The notes beneath the pieces are model-generated. The model had not been told where the DNA came from, ran no database searches, and saw only the letters and a program-made list of their open reading frames with translations. Positions 24,610-38,000 of a DNA stretch of 64,000 bases are shown in pieces. The position numbers and the translations under genes were made by a program. Each line of letters begins with the position of its first letter. Positions within the stretch are counted from its first letter, which is position 1. Source of the DNA: Xylogone sp. PMI_703 (Eukaryota > Ascomycota > Leotiomycetes); NCBI GenBank assembly GCA_021399445.1, contig JAJTUQ010000004.1, forward strand, positions 5,580,001-5,644,000. Direction: 5' to 3'.

Positions 24610-25520
24610 AGGGAGGGTCGGAGGATCATACCTGTCATTCAAGGGCGAATGTATCGATGCAGATGTTCTGGTATGATGTACGAATTTACATGTAGCACTG
24701 CTGTAATCAACTTGCATCGTTCCTGCTGAGATAAGGAATCTAAGCTGGAAGTACGGTACTTGCGTACCTGCATCCACACTGTGATCGTGATGCTACCATG
24801 TGCCACGTGTGGCGGTGTCTGTCCGGGTTTGGCGGGGTATGCGGGCATGTGAATCGCTGTCTCTAGGGAATCCGCTTGGGCCTGGACTACATCGTATGCA
24901 TCGTGAAGGTAGCACTCAGGTACTCCCCTCTGTTCGGTAAAAGTACAGTACACAAAGGTACAAGACTTCAGAGGAAGTCGAAGCATGTGAGCAAGAACAA
25001 TATCCTGCTACTGTTTGTCGGCAAGTACGGTATACAAGCAAGTGTTGCTTGAAAGTAACCTCGGTCCACGGCCCTGAAGCAGAGGTCATAGGACTGAAGG
25101 ACTGGGCGATCCAGCCATGAGTGCGCGATATAAAACCCACCGGTCGCCATTGGGTAAGAGCGGTATACAGTGATAGAGTTCCACCTCACAGCGGTCTAGA
25201 AAGCCAGAGCAACATCAGAGCAAACATCAGAGCAGTCTGGCACGGAAAGGATCTAACAGGGTGTCAGGAACGAGGGATTTTCTTTTGCTGCCCAGCAACC
25301 CAAGAAAGCCATAGCGAGTGAATTAATTGCGAGCAAATTTCAAAACTTCGCTCCAGATTTAATACTGTCTGCACGCTATTTAGCCATCAGCGCCAGGGAT
25401 CTGATCCACAGGTCAGGTCGCCAACACTCTGGGCCTCCGCCATTCCCGCCCCGCTGCTGCAGCCCACCTCCCCTCCTAGAACGAGAGCCCGCAATCGCGC
25501 CCGAGGGGGAAAAACGGACC
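24610..25520. other. Intergenic region with GTAC-rich patches, promoter of the aminotransferase
   Basis: This 911-bp region has no supportable gene. It holds further GTAC clusters around 24749-24770, 24940-24962 and 25025-25035, like those between the chitin synthases, and a CCACGTGTGG palindrome near 24801. Just before the downstream ATG is a C-rich tract (25440-25500). Confidence 0.4.
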
Positions 25521-27093
25521 ATGGCCATACTGTCCTCACCAACATCCCACTCCTTTACTGCATTCTCAGCCTCTCCAACACCATCTATTTATACTGCCTC
25601 TAATCTTTCCTCTACTTCATCCTCTCCCTCCAAGTCTTCTTTCGCTCCTCCTTCTCCATCACACGCTTCCTCTCCACAGGCTCGACTGCAGAGCATCGCC
25701 GCACATATGTCGTCACCTTCGAATACCAGCTTCTCGCCCGAGGCGGTCCCTCAGGCACCCGAAGATCCTCTCTTCGGGCTGATGGCCGCATACCGAGCCG
25801 ATACCTTTGAAAAGAAAGTAGATCTAGGAATTGGGGCTTACAGAGATGATAATGCTAAGCCATGGGTGCTGCCTGTGGTCAAGAAGGTGGGCTTTCATAA
25901 ATGCCTCACTTCGTTTTACCTCTCCTAGACAATTTTTTCTCTCTCTATACGAACAAGATAAACATATTAATTACTGCAAAACTAACGATACAATACTTTC
26001 TTTGCAGGCAGATGAAATCCTCCGCAACGACCCCAGCCTCAACCATGAATACCTTCCCATCGCAGGTCTCCCCGATTTCACTAATGCTGCCGCAAAGCTT
26101 ATGCTCGGCGCCGACTCTCCAGCTATAAAAGAAAGCCGAACTACCTCCGTGCAAACAATCTCGGGGACAGGTGCGGTGCATCTGGGTGCTCTCTTCCTCA
26201 AGAAGTTCTACCCTGGCAGCCCAACCGTTTACTTCAGCAACCCGACCTGGGCCAATCACAACCAGATTTTCACCAATGTCGGCCTACCCATAGCCACCTA
26301 TCCATACTTCTCCAAATCCACCAAGGGCCTCGACTTCGAAGGCATGAAGAAAGGCATCACCGAGGCCCCAAATCGGAGTATTATTCTACTTCATGCATGC
26401 GCGCACAACCCCACAGGAGTTGACCCCACACAGGAGCAATGGAAGGAGCTAGCGGCGCTCATCCGGGAGAAATCGCACTTCCCCTTCTTCGACTGTGCCT
26501 ATCAAGGCTTCGCCTCGGGTGATCTGGCCCGGGACGCCTGGGCCGTACGATACTTCGTCGAGCAGGGCTTTGAGTTATGCGTGGCCCAGTCATTTGCCAA
26601 GAACTTTGGCCTGTACGGAGAACGCGCGGGGTGCTTCCATTTTGTCACTTCCCCTGGCCCGGATGCAACCGAAACTATCAAGCGTATCTCGTCACAACTG
26701 GCCATCCTCCAGCGCTCCGAGATCTCCAACCCCCCAGCATATGGAGCTCGTATTGCTAGTCTGGTTCTCAACAGCCCAGAACTCTTCGCTGAGTGGGAAG
26801 ATAACTTGCGTACCATGTCAGGACGCATCATATCTATGCGCAAAGCGCTGCGCAGTAAACTGGAGGAGTTAGGCACACCGGGGAAATGGAACCATATTAC
26901 GGATCAAATTGGCATGTTTAGCTTCACTGGTTTGACCGAGAAGCAGGTGGCTAAGCTACGCGAAGAGGCTCACGTATATATGACCAAGAATGGACGCATC
27001 AGCATGGCCGGTCTTAATACTAAGAATGTCGAGTACTTTGCTGTTGCCGTTGACAAAGTCGTCCGGGAGACAGAATCGGATGCCAAGTTGTGA
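25521..27093 (+). CDS. Aspartate aminotransferase
   Basis: A PLP enzyme that interconverts aspartate/2-oxoglutarate and oxaloacetate/glutamate. I read exon 1 as 25521-25886 and exon 2 as 26008-27093 (intron 25887-26007, GTGGGC...CAG), giving 483 residues. The core begins at about residue 78 (APEDPLFGLMAAYRAD), with the VDLGIGAYRDD block, HACAHNPTGVDP, the aspartate of PFFDCAYQGFASG, and the PLP lysine K320 in SFAKNFGLYGER. The cytosolic isoform is the closest match. Ahead of the core are 62 residues very rich in Ser, Pro, Thr and Ala; an internal in-frame ATG at 25707 (residue 63) would give a normal-sized cytosolic enzyme of 421 residues. The longer form may be a targeting extension or just a readable 5' leader. 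Confidence 0.94.
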
Positions 27094-28294
<1,201 letters not shown>

Positions 28295-28663
28295 AACTAT
28301 ACTAAAATGTCAATGATTTAAGTTGTATAAGCCTACTGTCTTATGCTATTTGTGGTGATAATGATATTAATGTGATGTAGAATCGTCAATGTTTTGCAAT
28401 GTTCAACCAATAGTCATTCGTACTTATAATGTCGTCTCTTCCATATATTGCTCCATTTATAATACCTGCGAGCGTTGTCATGTAATCATACAAGTGGGTA
28501 TTAGGGCTTATGGATAGCGCCATGAGTGCATTGCTGCTGCTCATGACTGAGAATTCTAATAACCAGGACGCCAGAACCCTATTCCTGCCACCTCAACGCC
28601 AGATTTCCCAGTAACATCCAAACTACAACATAACACATTAAGGTATGAGCTCATAAGCTTCTA
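28295..28663. other. Interval between GAPDH pseudogene and gid8 3' end
   Basis: This AT-rich gap of 369 bp holds no coding frame that I can support. It probably contains the gid8 3' UTR (minus strand). Confidence 0.4.
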
Positions 28664-29897
28664 TCATGTCATCATTGGCTCGTGACCATTCTCATCCGTT
28701 AAGCTGCCTTGAGGCGCCAACCCATCTTTGTCAAGACCCAGGCCAATGTGACCAGGGAGATCTTTCTTGCCATCGCGTGCAGAGTTCTCAGCCCAAGCAC
28801 GCAACCGAACTAATCTTCTAATTGTAGCGTCTCGATTTTGGCCCTGATATTTCAGAAGAGCCTTGTTAACTCGATCAGCAACACACCACCGTAGCGCAGG
28901 ATTCAAAAGAGCGGCCAGTTGGGGTTCTAGCTTGTCTGCTGGGAACACAAGAAGTGCCATGGTCCTTTCTAAGTCTTCTAGAAAGTCAGGGTTAGTGGGT
29001 GCACGAGGTGCAAGCTCTGAAGTCGCGAAATTGATCGCAGGGGTGATGTCTCCGCCAGGCGTAGAGTTGCACTTTCGGATGAGCTCAACAAGCTGTAGGC
29101 GAAGCAGAGCAAAATGCAGGGACGGATCCACGTCAAGAATCTATTAACATGGCTATTAGCAAGTGGATTACTTCTTCTGTACTAAATACTTCAACAATAA
29201 TAGATAGTTTGCTCATTCTGAGGACTGAAGTTGGTAGTTTTCTCATCAACACCAAAAGGCTATGAGTGGTGCATGAACTCAATTCTAATCACAGCAATAT
29301 GCAATATAAGGGAAATCTTGTAACTGACCTGAGGTTCTAATTCATTCAAAGCCTCGATCGCATCTTGGATGCGGCCTTGGTGAATATAGCCCTGTATCTC
29401 CTGTCGAGCGCGAACAGACTCTTCATCCTGTTGTGGACGAAGATTGGCTTCCTTGCAAAACTTAGCAGCTGCAGACGTGTATCCTTCAGTTGTCAAATAG
29501 TCTAGGATTAGAGCGTTTATTTCACTACGAACAGCATCCAGTCAGCAAGCTTCTCTGGATGTAAATCCGATGAGAATAATCAGCGCGTGTGTAAGGCAAA
29601 ATTCAGAAATACAACTAAATAAAATTTTCCGCATGCGTAATTTTTAGGAGAGATTCCCAGTTGATTAAAACACATCATGTGAAAGCCTTGTCTACGCCGC
29701 AGGTGGCAGGGTACCAAAAGTTGACATGAAGGTACGATGAAAGTAAAAAGAACAATTGATAACATACTTTTTCGGAGGCTTAACCTCATCGACACGTCTG
29801 TCGAATGCATGTCGCAAAGGTGTCGCCGTTGAAGCCGTGGAAGAGGCCTATTTGGCATTAGCTTAGCTCGGTGCAGTGTAGTGATCCTTCTCACCAT
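28664..29897 (-). CDS. gid8: Gid8/TWA1-type LisH-CTLH-CRA subunit of the GID ubiquitin ligase
   Basis: A scaffold subunit of the GID/CTLH E3 ligase that degrades gluconeogenic enzymes when glucose returns (known from yeast). I read four exons: 29897-29895, 29847-29768, 29524-29329 and 29140-28664, giving 251 residues. The first coding exon is just the ATG, followed at once by GTGAGA; splicing gives MASSTASTATPLRHAFDRR. A TAG lies directly upstream of the second exon in frame and no other Met is available before residue 130, so the ATG-only exon is well supported. The LisH motif spans about 28-58 (INALILDYLTTEGY), the CTLH about 66-118 (VRARQEIQGYIHQGRIQDAIEALN) and the CRA about 119-215. The C-terminal tail after about 225 is loose. 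It is divergent from the uridine kinase. Confidence 0.9.
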
Positions 29898-30343
29898 CCT
29901 TGCAAGTGTGATTATTTCGAAGTCCCCATAGGCGGATACCAATCACTGCAGAACTTCGCAGTGTCCAGCACCGGTTCTGGAGAAACTTTTCTAGAGTGGA
30001 AGAGGATGAGAAGGTAAGATTGTGGGTTGGAAGAGGTTTGAAGAGCTTACTAGCTTGGTTTCCCATAGGCGAAAATGCTGCCGTAGTCAAGATTAGGAAT
30101 AGCGCAGTTTTCAAAGGTTTCCAGATGTGGTTACAGCGCACTTCCTCCACTACCAGCGTGGAGCTGCATTCAAAACACATATGTTGCACCCTTCCTTTCC
30201 TTTGTCTCTACGCTATGTATAGGTGAAGCTTGAAAAACCTGGTGTCAAAAGTATTTACGCTGGATTGACACCTGTGGGTAGTCATATCATCATATCCCAT
30301 CTGCGCTCTTGGATAAGTGCGAAAGTGCAGCGTCCAAGTGACA
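29898..30343. promoter_or_regulatory. Divergent promoter of gid8 and urk1
   Basis: The 446 bp between the two starts must carry both promoters. Short open frames here (such as 29996-30226, +) have no homology that I recognise. No binding site can be named with confidence. Confidence 0.45.
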
Positions 30344-32106
30344 ATGGTGGACAGTCTCCAAAATGGAACGGAACTGGCTCACTATTCACCACCCTGGGCT
30401 GATGTTAGTATTATTGGAATAGCCGGGAGCTCGGGGTCTGGAAAATCGACCTTGTCTCGTGCTATTGTTTCTGCACTAAGTCTACCATGGGTGGTCATTC
30501 TTTCTATGGTAAATATTTATGTTTCAAAAGGGAGTTACCTGCAGTGTTCATGTGACTATGCAGGACTCATTTTACAAAACGCTGGATGAAGAGAACTCTA
30601 AGTTGGCATTCCGAAATGAATACGACTTTGACTCCCCTGACGCTATTGATTTTGATGTCCTGGTAGACCGGTTAAGAGATCTAAAGGCAGGGTGAGTGTT
30701 TTATGGGATGAAATTATATAGTAAATTTCAACAGTGTTGCTCTTAATTTAGTCATACATAAATAGTAGTTAACACAACGATGTAGGAAAAGGGCAGAGAT
30801 ACCTATATATTCATTTGCAAAACATGCAAGGGAAAAGGAGACGACCTCCATCTACTCACCACATGTTCTGATACTAGAAGGGATTTTTGCTCTGTATGAT
30901 CCAAGGGTACTTGAGTTACTCGACATGAGGGTGTGTTATCCTAATATAAATTCTTTATTTATAAAGTTGCTCTTGTTAACTTTAGGGATGAAGATATTCT
31001 GTGAAGCGGATGCAGATACTTGTCTATCTCGAAGGAGTACGACCATCCTCTTTCAATTGCTTGTTCTATGGTTAGCTAATTTCCAAAAGTACTTAGAGAT
31101 GTTGAGGAGCGTGGTAGAGATATTGAGGGATGCATCAAGCAATGGTTCGCATTTGTTAAACCAAATTTTGAACGTTATGTTGAGCCACAAAGAAAAGTTA
31201 CAGGTACGTGGCGATATGCGTTATGGCATTTCAGCATGCTTATTGATAGACAGATATCATTGTTCCAAGGGGGGTGCAGAACAGAGTAGCAATAAGTATG
31301 TATCCTTCTAGACAGTCTACCACGTATTCGTTAACTAATAGCTCAGACATGGTTATACAATATATTGAACGCAGACTTCTCGAAAAATCAACCAGCCACC
31401 GAGCCCACCTGAAACGCCTAGGACTTGCTTTTGAAGACCAGCCACTATCAGACCGTGTACTGGTGCTGGAACAGACTCCACAAGTCAGAGGTATGAGTAC
31501 GATTATTCAGGATATAGACACTGAGCCGGAGGCATTTATATTCTATTTCGATAGAATGGCAACGCTACTCGTAGAATTGTGAGTAATAGATCCTTTTATT
31601 CATTCTTTTCTCACAAGCAAAGGGCAATGAACAACATCAATTTCACCGAAAAGGCTGTGGTGACACCTGCTGGTCACAAATACCATGGCTTAGTTTCAAC
31701 TGGAGAAACAAGTGCGGTCATTATTCTTCGAGGAGGCGCCGCTTTTGAGACGGGTTTAAAGCGTGTTATTCCAGATTGCAGAACTGGACGTGTTCTCATA
31801 CAGTCCAATATTCGGACTGGTGAGCCAGAATTACATTACCTTAAACTGCCGGAGAACATCAATTCGAATAGCAGTGTACTCCTTCTCGACCCTCAAATGT
31901 CTAGTGGAGGTGCGGCGTTGATGTCAGTGCAGGTCTTACTTGATCACGGGGTATCTCAAGAACGAATAGTCTTCGTGACATATTTTGCCGGTAAAATGGG
32001 ATTGAATAGGTTGACTAAGGTATTCCCTCGGATCCGAGTAGTTGTATGTAAGGTAGTGGGTGATTCCGAAGAACGATGGTTAGAGAAACGATATTTTAGG
32101 TGTTGA
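30344..32106 (+). CDS. urk1: Uridine kinase with C-terminal UPRT-like domain (Urk1)
   Basis: It phosphorylates uridine and cytidine in pyrimidine salvage. I read eight exons: 30344-30508, 30564-30691, 30786-30930, 30994-31036, 31090-31203, 31254-31295, 31347-31578 and 31623-32106, giving 450 residues with every junction in phase. The P-loop GSSGSGKST is at 28-36, then MDSFYKTL, YDFDSPDAIDFD, LILEGIFALYDPR and FCEADADTCLSRR, the kinase signature blocks. The last 220 residues form a uracil-phosphoribosyltransferase-like domain with LRGGAAFETGL and LLLDPQMSSGGAA; in fungi this half is thought not to be an active UPRT. The third intron has two nearby acceptors; only the downstream one (after 30993) keeps the frame. 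The next gene starts 338 bp downstream on the same strand. Confidence 0.94.
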
Positions 32107-32444
32107 TATTTAATTCGCAATACAAATGCAGTCGCAGTCAAAAACAGGAATGTGTTATGCATGTAAACGTCAGAACCATAAGAACGAACGAATTTGGTAC
32201 AATAACAAGTGCATAAAATGGTCTCTTCTAGATTGTACGAAATCAAACATGCCGGGATGTACAGCCAAAGCCGAGCCGAGGTTGTCCCATATCGCGATTA
32301 CCAACGGCGTCATGGCATCGACCCTGGACTGCCGAAATCCCCAACTTTCATTTCTGTTTGATTCCATCACCAGCAATCACCCCAATATTTAATTTTCGAT
32401 ACCCTAATTGTTTTGCATCACTCCTTATTGTTTATTGATGAAAT
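32107..32444. other. Intergenic region between urk1 and the Lon gene
   Basis: This 338-bp tandem gap holds the urk1 3' UTR and the Lon promoter. I see no gene in it. Confidence 0.4.
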
Positions 32445-35400
32445 ATGGCTCCCATTAGGACCGCTACGTTGCCAATAATTCCTCTCGCCAGAGATACAGT
32501 GCTTCTACCCGGCATCAAACTACGGATACACGTGCCGCCGAACAGGCCTGATGTGCCGGCTCTTCTTCTTAATGCATACAGTCGAGCGGCTTCAAAAACA
32601 CCTGGTCGACCGGCAGAAGGCATATCTGTTGTTTGCGTGCCTCTAAACTCCCCTGTCCTTAATCAACACGGGCAACGACTGATCTCACAGGAAGAGCAAG
32701 ATTCCAAGCCAAAAGAACGCCCAGAAATTGATCCATGGACTGCTAAAAAGGAAGATTTATTCGGATATGGAGTTGTCTCAAGAATACTGGGGGTGGAAGG
32801 AGGTGGTAATGAGGGGTTTTCTCTACTAGTCGAGGGTGTGAACCGGGTCCAGATTGACAAGGTCAAGCAAGAGGCTCCGTACTTCGAGGGGAAAGTCACA
32901 TATCAATATGATTCAGGTAAGGGCATTATATGTGGTCCTAAGGATAATATAAATGGTGTTTACTAAGATTTGGAAATAGTGACCCCTAATGATGTTGAAA
33001 TTACCAAGCTTTTCCTACAACTCAAATCGGTTTCCTTAAAGCTTGCTGCCTTTTTACGACTCACTTCACTTATCTCACGAAGTTCTGGAAGTATGGCTTT
33101 ATCCCCGACGGTTATACAAAGATTGGGCATCTTTATCAGAAGTAAGAGACTCAGTGATGCGGGCTTCTTTGCCGACTTTATGACGAATATTGTCGACGCT
33201 TCTCTTGAGGAGAGACTGCAGGTGTTAGCTGCAATAGACGTTACAAGCCGTCTACAGAAAACTGTTGAACTTGTAGAGCGTCAAGTGCAGAATTTCGAGA
33301 AGAATGTTACCATTACACATGTTACTACCAGTGTACCTTCCGATCCTGACGAGGACAGAGAGAGGTCGATTCGAGAACGAAGAGTACCAAATGGGATGGT
33401 TAGGTATCCTCTTCCTAAAGGCTTTTCGTTCCCACCCGGACTCCCAGGGATGAGCGGCCCACACGACGATGAGAAAGAACCAAATGAAGTAGACGAATTG
33501 AAAAGGAAACTTGAAGCCGCAAAATTATCACCCGAAGCCGCGAAGGTCGCTGAGCGAGAGCTAAAGAGGCTAAAGAAAATGTCACCTGCCCAAGCAGAAT
33601 ATTCAGTCATAAGAAACTATCTAGAAAACTTAGCAGAAATTCCCTGGACCACAGTTACTGAGGATAGACTGGGAGCAGATACACTAAGCCGTGCTAGAAA
33701 ACAACTCGACGACGATCATTATGGCTTAGAGAAAGTCAAAAAGCGCCTTCTTGAGTATTTAGCTGTTCTAAAGCTCAAGCAGTCAATTAACGAAAACGTT
33801 GATGCACAAGTTACAAAGGCAGAGGAGGAGGCCGCCTTGACCGAAGAGGGAGATAAGGATGGTGCCTCAGCTAAGGTTAATACACTGAAGGCTAAGCGCA
33901 TGGTTGACAAGTCGCCGATAATGCTACTTGTTGGGCCTCCCGGTGTTGGCAAAACTAGTCTTGCAAAATCAATTGCAACAGCATTAGGCCGAAAATTCCA
34001 CCGTATATCTCTTGGAGGTGTTAGGGATGAAGCAGAAATTCGAGGCCATCGCAGAACGTATGTTGCAGCGATGCCGGGTCTTATAGTAAATGGTTTGAAA
34101 AAAGTTGGAGTGGCAAACCCTGTATTCCTTCTTGACGAAATTGACAAAGTTGGGTGAGTAGGATTGATCATTCACTTTCGGACCAGAAGCTAATACTTGA
34201 GCAGGGGATCAAATTTCCATGGCGACCCCTCAGCAGCCATGCTCGAGGTCCTTGATCCAGAACAGAATCACAGCTTTGTGGACCATTACATCAACATTCC
34301 TATAGATTTGAGTAAGGTTCTCTTCATTGCAACCGCAAATAGTCTGGACACAATCCCTCCTCCGCTCCTTGACCGTATGGAGACAATTTACTTGTCTGGC
34401 TATACAACCCTTGAGAAGCGACATATTGCCCAGCGCCATCTTATTCCAAAGCAAATCCGCACAAGTAAGTTTCTGATCATTCTGCATTGATGAACCTGAT
34501 GCTTATTGAGTTATAGACGGCCTCGAAGATGGGCTAGTCAAATTTAACGACGACGTGGTGGCCAAGATCATTGAATCGTACACACGTGAATCTGGAGTTA
34601 GAAATCTTGAACGTGAAATAGGCTCTGTATGCCGTGCTAAGGCTGTTGAATATGCCGAAGCAAAGGATTCTAGCCATCTTGGTAAGCTCCTTTAAAGTGG
34701 TACGAGATCATATTTCTAATACGGATACAGAAAAGTACAAACCGGAGTTGTCTGTAGAAGACATTGAAGAAATTCTAGGCATTGAAAAATTCGAGGAGGA
34801 GATTGCCGAACGATCGAGGTATGGGCTCTCTAGTGGAATGAACCTTCGCTATTTCCGAAGTCCACCATGGGTTGTGCTAATAATATTGCAGTCGCCCTGG
34901 TATAGTAACAGGCCTTGTTGCATATAGTTCCGGCGGTAATGGAAGCATACTTTTCATAGAAGTAGCAGACATGCCAGGAAATGGCACAGTGAAACTCACC
35001 GGCACCCTAGGTGATGTGCTGAAGGAAAGTGTTGAGGTTGCACTGAGCTGGGTTAAAGCACATGCCTTTGAACTCGGACTAACCAACGATCCCACCGAAA
35101 ATATCATGAAGAATAGAAGCATACATGTGCATTGCCCTGCAGGAGCAATTCCAAAGGTATGGTGACGTTCTGCCTGGAACCTGTTTTACATACTAATGAG
35201 TTTCAGGATGGTCCATCCGCTGGTGTGGCACATACGATAGCTCTAATTTCGTTGTTCTCTGGCAAAGCTGTACCACCTACTATAGCAATGACGGTAGGTG
35301 ATGTCAAGTCATTATCCTGGCTATATGCATGCTAATCTGACTGCAGGGCGAGATTTCACTCCGTGGTCGTGTCACAGCAGTCGGGGGAATCAAAGAAAAG

Positions 35401-35758
35401 CTGATCGGTGCCTTACGTGCCGGAGTCAAGACAGTCCTTCTACCTGCACAAAACAGGAAAGAGTAAGTGCACTCATTACCTTACACGATTATGCTTAGAG
35501 ATATTCTAACATTCGGAACAGTATCAAGGACTTGCCTCAGGAGGTAAAAGATGGTCTTGAAATTATCCCTATCAGGTATGTTTTTTCCTTTGCTTGCTTG
35601 TGCTACTTCACAACTATACATATCATACTTGCAAGATTTCTGGATATCTTTTCTAACTTCGGTACTGCAGACATATCTGGGAAGCAATGCGTCACATCTG
35701 GCCAGATACCCATTGGCCAGGCGAAGAGAACTTTGCTGGTATCGAGAGCAGATTGTAA
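32445..35758 (+). CDS. Peroxisomal Lon protease (Lon2 type), C-terminal SRL
   Basis: An ATP-dependent serine protease for matrix protein quality control in peroxisomes. I read ten exons: 32445-32916, 32968-34153, 34205-34464, 34517-34681, 34731-34818, 34892-35156, 35207-35293, 35347-35462, 35522-35575 and 35671-35758; all phases fit, giving 926 residues. The N-terminal LON substrate domain spans about 8-270, Walker A GPPGVGKT is at 480-487, Walker B is [11 protein letters not shown], and the Ser-Lys dyad is S816 (DGPSAG) and K857 (GGIKEKL), 41 residues apart as in LonA enzymes. The C-terminal residues are Ser-Arg-Leu, a type 1 peroxisomal targeting signal, and there is no mitochondrial presequence. 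Both point to the peroxisomal and not the mitochondrial (Pim1) paralogue. The last four introns pack exons of only 54-116 nt. Confidence 0.95.
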
Positions 35759-38000
35759 ACTGGCTACTTGGTTTTTAATGAAGTATTGATTGCTATGACA
35801 TAATCACTCTCATACCTTATGAGTGATAGTTCTGTATAGTCCATGATTCGGCGTTTCAAAAGATTGCTTTATTTATCGTTGTGTATGCCGAAATTGCCAT
35901 TCATTTTTTGGATTACTCTTTGTATACTTAGTCAAATATCATATTTATTACTTTTGGTGCAGCAACAAACAAAAATGATCTCAATTTTTCTAAGCATCGT
36001 CTTCCGTTGCACAAGCACGCCCCTCCTGACACATGTTTCTTGCCATTATGTCGTGTTACTCAGAAGTTGAGATGAGCGTCTACAAGGCTGTGGGAGGATT
36101 GCACAACATGTCATTGTCCTACGGCGTATACTTTTTACTCTTTCTGTTTAACAGATGCCATAGTTGTTCCCTGGGGCGATCACCCGAGTGTAACATTAAG
36201 GAAGTGTTCTAGGCGCTTCTCTACTCTCACAGCAACGGAGAAGTTCGCTCTTTTCTTGCTTGTATTATTGCTCTCACCAAAAAGAGTGACAGAAGAAAAG
36301 CTCGTTTCAATGGCAATCGGAGGAAGACTGTATATATGTATATTGAAGGGGTAAATCCATGACCTTGACTGCATTTCAGGGCTACAGAATGGCAGGAGCA
36401 GAATCTGACTACGTGTAAGTCTTACTACAGCTTCTAGAACTAAGATATCATCACGGTGTTCTGACCACATTTGATTTGCGCCCTAGAAACCCACGTAGTA
36501 ATAATAGTTAATTAGGGATGAGGGATTGCGGGTCAATGGAAATGGTGTTTCTCAACTCACTTTCCTTGGAGTTAAGCTCGATCTCATAGAATTAACTTTG
36601 CGGTACGCCATGAGAGACGATGCTCACCTTCGCTGCCCACGTGGTTTAGGTCCGACGGTTGCAAGCCACGTGTCCGGACTTATCTATGTTAGTGCAGTAC
36701 CGTGACGATACTGACGAGGGGAGCCCTCGATCGATTTTCAAGGCTTGAAAGCGATAAGATGGATGTGCCGAGGACCATTCCTAGGCTATAATCTCTATGC
36801 CTTAATGGCAATTGTCCATTCTTGGTGCATCGTGAACTCTTTGCAGCTAGACACAGTCACTGCATGATCTTTCCTTTGTTTTTCTCGGTAGTTAATGGTG
36901 CGATGCCCATTACTTTCGGCACTGGCGAGCGAAGCTGGTTCCTGTGGCATAAATTTTGCTTCTCTACCGAATAGTCAGACTGTGGGGCCAAGGGAGGAGA
37001 AATCTGCTCCTCGTCTAAATCAGTATCTGGGACACAATTTCCTTTGCCCCCTGTGAAGCGGCGGTATCCTGAAATAAAAGACCTGGTCAATGTGAATTAA
37101 GAGGTTTCCGTCCCGTCCGACTAGTTTTTCATCGTGGCCATTAGTTTGTCCGAAGATGGTTGCTGATATCGAGAAGAGGACCTGTCGAGTATCCACATGC
37201 AAAAGAGGAATGTCTTTAACATGGACCTGGTTTATGTTCTTCCGGCTAAGTTGTAATCATGCTGGCTTTACTTGGTGCTGTGATGAAGCACTTAAGATCC
37301 AACCAGATATCCCTGAGAATAGCCAAAACATTCCAACCCCAGCGCTGGTGTGCGGAGAATAATAGTCCTTGGATTCTAATAAATTTCCGCGGAACCTACC
37401 GATGTTCTCCCGATACTGGATGTGCTGAACGGGTCTGCTGTGTCTCAAGATGTGCTTCAACCGGAGGAAGAGTGGAGATTGTACGACAATAAAAGTGAAA
37501 ACTACGAGCGAGAATAGCCTGTGGTAAAAAGAGATTGCTGCTACAATGTACCACAGTACAGGAGTAGGATAAGCCCCATCACAAGGTTGCAGACAGCTGT
37601 TAGTATTCGAAGCTTTTCTTGGTAGCGTACACAGTACAGCACAAGCAATGTCGTATTGAAGGTGGGAACGGGGGTGGATGTGGCATCGCGGAGACCAGGA
37701 AACGCCGTTTTCGCTGTCCAACCTCAAGGCCTGCTCTATCGTCTCTGGGCTCTGATGGCGTGCTAACGAGCAGCCTTGCGAAACAGCGTTACAATCACCA
37801 GCGTTGGCTTAACCCTATACCGTAGTGTACCATGATTTGGAATAACTAGCGTCATTAAATCCAGTAGTAGGTTAGAACGATGAAGATAAGCCAACTCGGC
37901 CAGGTGCGATTGACTGCGACTGTTGTTCCGACTAAAGATTATGTGCAAGCAAATCATCGAGGTTTCTATCTTCAAAAATATGCTATAGGAGTTTATCATT
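35759..38000. other. Gene-free region after Lon, first part
   Basis: This AT-rich to mixed-composition sequence has no coding frame that I can support on either strand. Two CACGTG palindromes lie 30 bp apart (36638-36643 and 36667-36672). Short frames (for example 37257-37727, -) have no family blocks and no splice partners. The first few hundred bases are probably the Lon 3' UTR. Confidence 0.45.

Noticed and set aside
36638..36672. Two CACGTG palindromes 30 bp apart as a bHLH promoter element
   Set aside because: They lie almost 9 kb from the next start codon and about 0.9 kb past the Lon stop; nothing ties them to a gene.
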